NCBI GenBank assembly: GCA_944325655.1
Contig: CALVAW010000003.1
Span: forward strand, 1 to 64,000
DNA: 64,000 nt
Direction of reading: 5' to 3'
DNA from: Candidatus Gastranaerophilales bacterium
GTDB taxonomy: Bacteria; Cyanobacteriota; Vampirovibrionia; Gastranaerophilales; Gastranaerophilaceae
The notes below the pieces were generated by a model. The model searched no databases. It worked only from the letters and a program-made list of their open reading frames with translations, and was not told the origin of the DNA. Both the position numbers and the translations under genes were made by a program. Below, piece after piece: positions 59,548-64,000 of this stretch. Each line of letters begins with the position of its first letter. Within the stretch, counting starts at the first letter, position 1.

Positions 59548-60384
59548 CTACATTCCGTAATTTGTCAGGCTGTTTTGTTGTCCTGTTAGAGCATTAAATA
59601 AAAACATCTTTGTAATTTCAGGATTTTGTTGAGCGCCGCCCAACATATTTTCATACATATTATTATTCAAAAGCATCATAGGATTTATTTGGTTTAAAGG
59701 CAAAGACGAGCTAAGATTAAAAGCTGTTTGATTTTGATTAAAAGGATTAATGCCTATTTTTGATAAAGTATTCAACGCAAAAGCTATCTCTTCATTTGTC
59801 GGCATTGAAGCATCCGATTTCAAAGGTAAACCCTGTGCTTCTTGTTGCTTTCTCAAATATTCACTTTCTTGAAGCTTTCTTTCCATTCTCTCCTTTGTTA
59901 TTCTATCCATTGCCGCCGGATGAATTTTTTGTCCCGATTCAATAAATTTAGACATATCATCAAGTCCCTCTTCAGAAGAAGTCATTGAAGGCTTAGTTAC
60001 TTGACATTTAGCATTATCAGGGTCGTCCAGACAATCAAGAGCTCTTTGTGAATAATGTGTAAGAGATTGATTATCATTTTTTTCAACAATTTCTTTATAT
60101 AAAGTCTGAGCTTCATCCTTATATCCTAAACGAGTATAGCACAATGCAAGATAATACTTGGCAAGCGTATTATTTTTTTCTTTTTTCAAAAGCTCTTCTA
60201 TATCTTGCATAGCTCCTGTATAATTTTGTTGTTTATATTTTGTTATACAAGGTCTGAGTGCCGGTGAAACATAAGGAGCTTTCGGAACTACATAATTATA
60301 TCCGACATTTGCAAATGTTTCTTTAGAACTGATTAAACCTGCTAATACTACAAACGTAAAAATAAGTAAAAATATTTTTCTCAT
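59548..60384 (-). CDS. Secreted TPR protein with Asn/Gln-rich tail
   Basis: The 278-residue protein starts with a signal peptide (about 1-25). Residues 45-120 form TPR helices (YKQQNYTGAMQDIEELLKKE, YYLALCYTRLGYKDEAQTLY). From about residue 190 the chain is disordered and rich in Asn, Gln, Leu and Met. It is the first gene of the operon with fliW and csrA, so it may share flagellar timing. A weak sigma-28-like sequence (TTAA-N15-TACGATAT, minus strand, near 60455) lies upstream, but normal -10 boxes are also abundant. Confidence 0.75.
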   Translation of the reverse strand: MRKIFLLIFTFVVLAGLISSKETFANVGYNYVVPKAPYVSPALRPCITKYKQQNYTGAMQDIEELLKKEKNNTLAKYYLALCYTRLGYKDEAQTLYKEIVEKNDNQSLTHYSQRALDCLDDPDNAKCQVTKPSMTSSEEGLDDMSKFIESGQKIHPAAMDRITKERMERKLQESEYLRKQQEAQGLPLKSDASMPTNEEIAFALNTLSKIGINPFNQNQTAFNLSSSLPLNQINPMMLLNNNMYENMLGGAQQNPEITKMFLFNALTGQQNSLTNYGM

Positions 60385-60558
60385 TTATAAATCCTTTTAC
60401 TTTTTATTTAATAAATTTTTAAAATATGACAATATAATATTATTATATCGTAACATTTCTATTATACTTAAGAATAATCTTGTTTTTTCCTCTAAATAGT
60501 TGAAGTAAAAAATATTTGATTTGTAAAAAAAATTTAAATTAATATATAATCAAATATT

Positions 60559-60774
60559 ATGAAAATAAAAATAAAAGAAACGGCAAAACTGAAAAAAAAC
60601 TACAGTCTTTACCGCCTTGCAAAAGAATTGAAACTTCCTCAACAAACCGTATATTCATGGGCAAGCGGAAGAACTCAACCTTCATACTTAAACTTAGACA
60701 GATTATGCAATGTTTTGGAATGCAAAATAGAAGACCTGCTGGAAGCAGAACCTTTTCAAAATAAATTATTTTAA
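60559..60774 (+). CDS. XRE-family HTH regulator
   Basis: The 71-residue protein is a single Cro/CI-type helix-turn-helix: SLYRLAKELKLPQQTVYSWA with SGRTQPSYLNLDRLCNVLEC, ending KIEDLLEAEP. It is of the size of small stand-alone repressors that control a neighbouring gene or an antitoxin-like unit; no toxin-like partner is next to it. TATAAT (60545-60550) with TTGTAA 18 bases upstream lies 8 bases before the ATG and no ribosome site is present. A strong terminator follows. Confidence 0.88.
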   Translation: MKIKIKETAKLKKNYSLYRLAKELKLPQQTVYSWASGRTQPSYLNLDRLCNVLECKIEDLLEAEPFQNKLF

Positions 60775-60804
60775 AAGAGGGCTTTTATAATAAAAGCCCT
60801 CTTT
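60774..60804 (+). terminator. Terminator after the XRE gene
   Basis: AAAGAGGGCTTTTA pairs perfectly with TAAAAGCCCTCTTT around TAA, followed by CTTTATT. It also faces the convergent gene ending at 60825. Confidence 0.88.
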
Positions 60805-60824
60805 CTTTATTATATGAAAATAAA

Positions 60825-61340
60825 TTAATAATGTTTAGTTTTTGTTGCATGATCTACATCTGCATTTTTCAAATTTGCATTTATTTTACCTTGGATTGTT
60901 CTAAATGCTAAAACACCCAATGCAGCAACAGTAGCAAGCACAGCCGTTACTTTATTATCTTTTAAATAATTTTTATAAAACTTCTTCGGAAGTGATGCGA
61001 CATTGCTTAAATTTTTAATCGGCGCTTCAGTCAATAAACCGGGTATTGATTTTAATGTTGCTCCAACAACAGCACCTATATCTTTAACCACCCCCCATAA
61101 AGTTTTAAAAATGTTAGATTTTGCAGATTTTATATTCTTTCCTATAAGTCCGACTAATCCGGCTGCAAATATACCTTCTACGACACCTCTTGATACTCCT
61201 TGAACAGTATTTGTCGTTGTATTAAAAACCTTAATAGCGTCAGTAAATCTGGTCTTCAAAGAAGGTTTTGAATTTTCCGAATTAACATTCGTATTAGCTT
61301 TAAAAGATAAACCTGAATTATATTTTAATGGTTGAATCAT
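60825..61340 (-). CDS. Small membrane protein of the AAA+ cluster
   Basis: This 171-residue protein is not recognised. It begins MIQPLKYNSGLSFKANTN. Two hydrophobic, Gly/Ala/Val-rich segments lie at about 48-68 (GVVEGIFAAGLVGLIG) and 130-148 (TAVLATVAALGVLAF), separated by a basic, helical middle part. AAAGGA lies about 12 bases before the ATG. It is the last minus-strand gene after the AAA+ genes (gap 127 bases), so it may be independently expressed. Its FKAN beginning is similar to the FKGK start of the AAA+ protein upstream. Confidence 0.75.
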   Translation of the reverse strand: MIQPLKYNSGLSFKANTNVNSENSKPSLKTRFTDAIKVFNTTTNTVQGVSRGVVEGIFAAGLVGLIGKNIKSAKSNIFKTLWGVVKDIGAVVGATLKSIPGLLTEAPIKNLSNVASLPKKFYKNYLKDNKVTAVLATVAALGVLAFRTIQGKINANLKNADVDHATKTKHY

Positions 61341-61467
61341 TATAACACCATCCTTTTACACTTTCGTCTCCTAAAAAACACCTAAACTTTAATTTTTGCC
61401 CTTATATAACTATATTTTACAAAAATTTACAATGAAAATCAATTCCAAAAAAGATTATTTATTGAAT

Positions 61468-62574
61468 TTATCCTAAACCCAATTTCGCTTTTTCTTCTTC
61501 AAACTTGCTTATTAAAGCAGGAGTCAACAAAGGAGAAACTCTTCCTCTCTTTATTTCAGCTATATATTCAGACTCTTCGGGATATTGATACCTTAACAAA
61601 GTTAAATCCAATATATCTATTATGTCTTTGTTAGAATATAAAGATTTATTTTTAAAAAGTTCTTCCAAAATATTTTCTGTAGCAACTATAAATTTATTTT
61701 TCTTGGCAAGATAATCTTCTATTATTTTTTTGGCATCTTCGACACTGGCGGCAGGAACCGGAATTTTATCCGGAATAATATCATTCGACAAAATACTTTG
61801 ATCTATATCAAGGGGATAATTTGTTGTTAAAAACAAAGTACACTTATAATCCTTTGCACAAGTTTTTATAAAACTCCTTAATTGCTCTAATATCGGGGAC
61901 GACTCATAAGAAATAGTATCGAACTCATCAATTAAAATTATTGTTCTTTTTTTATCTTCGCTTAACTCATAATTTTTCTTGGCAGCTTGCGCTTTATTAA
62001 GAACTTCTTGCATTATTTCTTCAGGCTGTTTTGAACCGGCAGAAATAATTTCTATATTGCATAATGACTGTTCTGCAAGCGCAAGCGCAAATGTTGTTTT
62101 ACCGCACCCCGTAGGTCCAAAAAATAAAAAAGCGTTAGGAATTTCAATATTTTCGGACATTTTTTCCCTCAACATTGTTTTTAAAATGAAGCTATCTTCC
62201 AGTTGTTTTTTTATATCTTCATAACCGCTTATTCTGTTAAAACCTTTATTATTTTTTGCAAGATTTTTTACACCGTCAAAATAAGCTTCTGCAGCATCAA
62301 ATTTCTGAGCTTGGTTATTTTTTTGAAAACCTTCCAATCTGTTTTTTGCTTCTCTAATCTGAGTCATATATCTGAAAAAATTTTGACAAGTATCTTTTAC
62401 TGATTGCTCCTGTCTTGCAATGTCATCCTCAGACATTTTACTTATTCTATCTGCAGCATCATACAAAGTTTGTTTCTCTTGTTTTAATTCTTCCGCTGTT
62501 TTTCCTTTAAATCCGGTTCGAAAAAGTTTTAAAAAAGTATTATTTTGAAATTTATACAATGGCGCTATTTTCAT
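61468..62574 (-). CDS. AAA+ ATPase with intact Walker motifs
   Basis: The 368-residue protein has a helical N-terminal part (about 25-110, charged and probably coiled) and one AAA+ domain of the FtsH/Vps4 class: Walker A GPTGCGKT (153-160), IEIISAGS, Walker B IILIDEFD (212-219) and sensor 1 LFLTTN (Asn252). The usual arginine fingers before the small domain are missing: the region reads SNDIIPDKIPVPAAS. There is no protease domain or signal peptide. Two upstream genes encode relatives with destroyed ATPase motifs. The cluster may form a mixed AAA+ ring; substrate is unknown. Confidence 0.88.
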   Translation of the reverse strand: MKIAPLYKFQNNTFLKLFRTGFKGKTAEELKQEKQTLYDAADRISKMSEDDIARQEQSVKDTCQNFFRYMTQIREAKNRLEGFQKNNQAQKFDAAEAYFDGVKNLAKNNKGFNRISGYEDIKKQLEDSFILKTMLREKMSENIEIPNAFLFFGPTGCGKTTFALALAEQSLCNIEIISAGSKQPEEIMQEVLNKAQAAKKNYELSEDKKRTIILIDEFDTISYESSPILEQLRSFIKTCAKDYKCTLFLTTNYPLDIDQSILSNDIIPDKIPVPAASVEDAKKIIEDYLAKKNKFIVATENILEELFKNKSLYSNKDIIDILDLTLLRYQYPEESEYIAEIKRGRVSPLLTPALISKFEEEKAKLGLG

Positions 62575-62585
62575 TATTTAAAACC

Positions 62586-63431
62586 CTACACACATGCTTC
62601 AATATGTCTTATTATATTTTCGACTTTATAATTAAAACTGATTTGACTGTTTTTAATTCCCCATTTTTCAAAATTCTCAGTCAAAATAGTATCTGAAGTA
62701 ACAAAAGTAATTTTTTTATCCTTAATATATTTAAAAAATTCTACAAAGAAATTTTTTATTTCTTCACTGTTTCTTGAATCACATCCAAGACCATTCCTGC
62801 CTTTTTGAAACATACACACAAAAGCGCGCCCGGAAGGATTAAACTTCTTTTTAAATTTCTGAATTTGTCTTACAAAATCATTAAAATTACCATCATAAGA
62901 CACATTTACAACATTTATACCGGAATCTCTTAAATATGCGTCTATGAAACAAGCAAGAGAATTGCTTTCCATCTTTTTAAAAATCATTAGTTTCGGAATT
63001 TCAAATGCTTGGGGAGAATTTTCAATTTTATCTGACAAAAGAATATATTGCAAAACTTGCAAAGATTTATAATTCTCTTTGCTTCCTCCGACAAATTTGC
63101 CTATATTTAAACTTATTGGAGAATTTTTAACAAAATTTTCAATTTTAGCCTTAAATTCCGGATTTTCATCCAGTAATTTTAAATATCTCTCGTATAATTC
63201 ATTTGTCTCAGCTTTGCAAGCTTGGTTATTTTTATATTTTATAAAACTGCCTATTGCAACTGCCGCCAATGCAAACAAAGCACCTACTTTTAAAAACTTT
63301 TGCAATTTGTAATTTTTATTTTTTGTATCAACAGCACCTTCAGCAGAAGTTTTTGAAGTGAAATTGCAAAATCTTTCCGGTGTCATTTTCCTATATTTTG
63401 GTATGTCAGTTTGAATACTCTTTATGTTCAT
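62586..63431 (-). CDS. Membrane-anchored degenerate AAA+ paralogue
   Basis: The 281-residue protein has one membrane segment (about 46-65, KVGALFALAAVAIGSFI). Residues about 140-280 follow the AAA+ protein downstream strand by strand: IPKLMIFKKMESNSLACFID in place of IPNAFLFFGPTGCGKTTFAL, INVVNVSYDG in place of IEIISAGS, RAFVCMFQKG in place of RTIILIDEFD, and KKITFVTSD in place of KCTLFLTTN. Walker A and B are thus lost while the fold is apparently kept. This is my reading of aligned segments, not a computed alignment. It is 11 bases upstream of the ATPase gene. Confidence 0.72.
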   Translation of the reverse strand: MNIKSIQTDIPKYRKMTPERFCNFTSKTSAEGAVDTKNKNYKLQKFLKVGALFALAAVAIGSFIKYKNNQACKAETNELYERYLKLLDENPEFKAKIENFVKNSPISLNIGKFVGGSKENYKSLQVLQYILLSDKIENSPQAFEIPKLMIFKKMESNSLACFIDAYLRDSGINVVNVSYDGNFNDFVRQIQKFKKKFNPSGRAFVCMFQKGRNGLGCDSRNSEEIKNFFVEFFKYIKDKKITFVTSDTILTENFEKWGIKNSQISFNYKVENIIRHIEACV

Positions 63432-63434
63432 AAA

Positions 63435-64000
63435 TTAATAGTCCATAAATAAATCCTCAAAAGTAATTTTTTCCTTTTGCGGCGTCGGCTCTGTGGGTTC
63501 ATAATATAATTTATATTCGTTATTTAACACAATAAATACATCTTCGTAATCGCTGTCTGCCTTTAACTCAGGGCAATACATCTGAGCTCTTACGCAATAA
63601 TCCTGCAAATAATACTTACAATCTTCATAATATTTATATTCTTCAATCAATTTTTCCAATTCTTTTACTTCTTCGGGCGAAATAGAATTGTAATCTAACC
63701 TTGCTTTTATACCAAAACGCTGTCCGCTAATCGACGATGGCTCGAATTCTTCAACTTCTTTATCCGTTTTAATCAAAAGAGTAACATGATGCTTTGAAGC
63801 ATTTTCAACCAAATTTTTAAATTGACTGATTAAAATTCGATTTTCTCTTGAATTATATTGAGTTAATAAAGAATCAAATTTAGATATATCAATTATAGTC
63901 CTTTTACCTGTTATAGACCAATATGATTCCGCTTCCTGTATTGCTGAAGACAATTGCTCCATTGCATTTCTATAATTATTTCCTGCGAAAGAAATTTGTT
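63435..64000 (-). CDS. Second degenerate AAA+ paralogue (5' end beyond the window)
   Basis: The frame is open to the window edge, so the gene is partial; the ATG at 63962 is internal. The visible part starts QISFAGNNYRNAMEQLSSAI, which corresponds to IISAGSKQPEEIMQEVLNKA of the intact ATPase, and continues KRTIIDISKFDSLL against KRTIILIDEFDTIS, so Walker B has lost its paired acidic residues (D-I-S-K). HVTLLIKTDKEVEEF takes the place of sensor 1. The C-terminus (about 80 residues) is acidic with several Tyr and Cys. Walker A would lie beyond position 64000 and cannot be judged. Confidence 0.7.
   Translation of the reverse strand, partial: QISFAGNNYRNAMEQLSSAIQEAESYWSITGKRTIIDISKFDSLLTQYNSRENRILISQFKNLVENASKHHVTLLIKTDKEVEEFEPSSISGQRFGIKARLDYNSISPEEVKELEKLIEEYKYYEDCKYYLQDYCVRAQMYCPELKADSDYEDVFIVLNNEYKLYYEPTEPTPQKEKITFEDLFMDY

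Noticed and set aside
60440-60480. Sigma-28 promoter for the TPR-fliW-csrA operon
   Set aside because: TTAA-N15-TACGATAT matches only 5 of 8 in the -10 and several sigma-70 boxes overlap it, so it was not listed as a feature.
63960-64000. ISFAG at the right edge as a third example of an N-terminal FK(A/G)-type tag
   Set aside because: The segment aligns with the internal IEIISAGS strand of the neighbouring AAA+ protein, and the frame is open to the window end, so it is not an N-terminus.
1-64000. CRISPR arrays, insertion sequences, phage genes or integrons
   Set aside because: No regular direct repeats, transposase or integrase motifs, or attachment-site duplications were seen; the few repeats are terminators and leader elements.

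Overview
The window is strongly A+T-rich, densely coded chromosomal DNA with no insertion sequence, prophage or CRISPR array. It comes from a Gram-negative-type (diderm), flagellated bacterium: there are L- and P-ring genes (flgH, flgI), a Kdo transferase (waaA), a UDP-GlcNAc 2-epimerase, pilT and a c-di-GMP protein. The mix of a cyanobacteria-like gene set without photosynthesis genes, class 1B dihydroorotate dehydrogenase (PyrD+PyrK), FliW/CsrA control and Lys/Asn/Ile-rich proteins fits the non-photosynthetic cyanobacterial sister class Vampirovibrionia ('Melainabacteria', Gastranaerophilales-like). This is an inference from gene content, not a proven assignment.

Layout. 91-8456: flagellar rod/ring/hook-junction operon (slt-flgF-flgG-flgA-flgH-flgI-flgJ-flgM?-flgN-flgK-flgL) closed by a terminator. 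8567-11693: divergent GGDEF/HD-GYP protein and pilT. 11720-14336: rpmG-tRNA-Trp-secE-nusG-rplK-rplA with two look-alike L1 operator structures and a terminator. 14266-17095: GtrA-type membrane protein, a possible 38-residue leaderless membrane peptide, tcdA, and a protein built only of Clp-N repeats. 17123-26393: the complete de novo UMP pathway on the minus strand (pyrK-pyrD-pyrE-pyrB-pyrC-pyrF-carA-carB) preceded by an attenuator. 26502-36712: an unknown gene behind a sigma-28-like promoter, a lipoate ligase homologue, a small Sm-like protein, an orphan kinase fragment, pgi, speB, coaE, a BI-1 protein, recJ, an isolated fliN with a ThiF-like enzyme, and a TPR protein. 36687-43120: wecB, a glycosyltransferase, gyrA and two tandem thymidylate-kinase-like genes. 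43228-52502: membrane protein, miaA, secreted protein, rpsT, AGCS symporter, degenerate phosphoesterase, glnA, alpha-oxoamine synthase, waaA. 52608-60804: secreted serpin-like protein, U32 enzyme, YqeG phosphatase, secG, SH3 protein, aminotransferase, hpf, then a TPR-fliW-csrA-TPR operon and an XRE regulator. 60825-64000: a minus-strand cluster with an AAA+ ATPase and two relatives that have lost their ATPase motifs; the last runs off the window.

How it fits together. The flagellar operon, fliN, fliW-csrA, a flgM candidate and the sigma-28-like promoter at 26502 describe a flagellum with both anti-sigma and FliW/CsrA checkpoint control; flagellin, the export gate and fliA are outside the window. 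The most unusual items are the intact-plus-degenerate AAA+ trio at the right edge, the pyr attenuator with two ten-codon leader ORFs, and at least nine genes whose start codon sits 6-8 bases after a -10 box with no Shine-Dalgarno sequence, suggesting frequent leaderless transcription.
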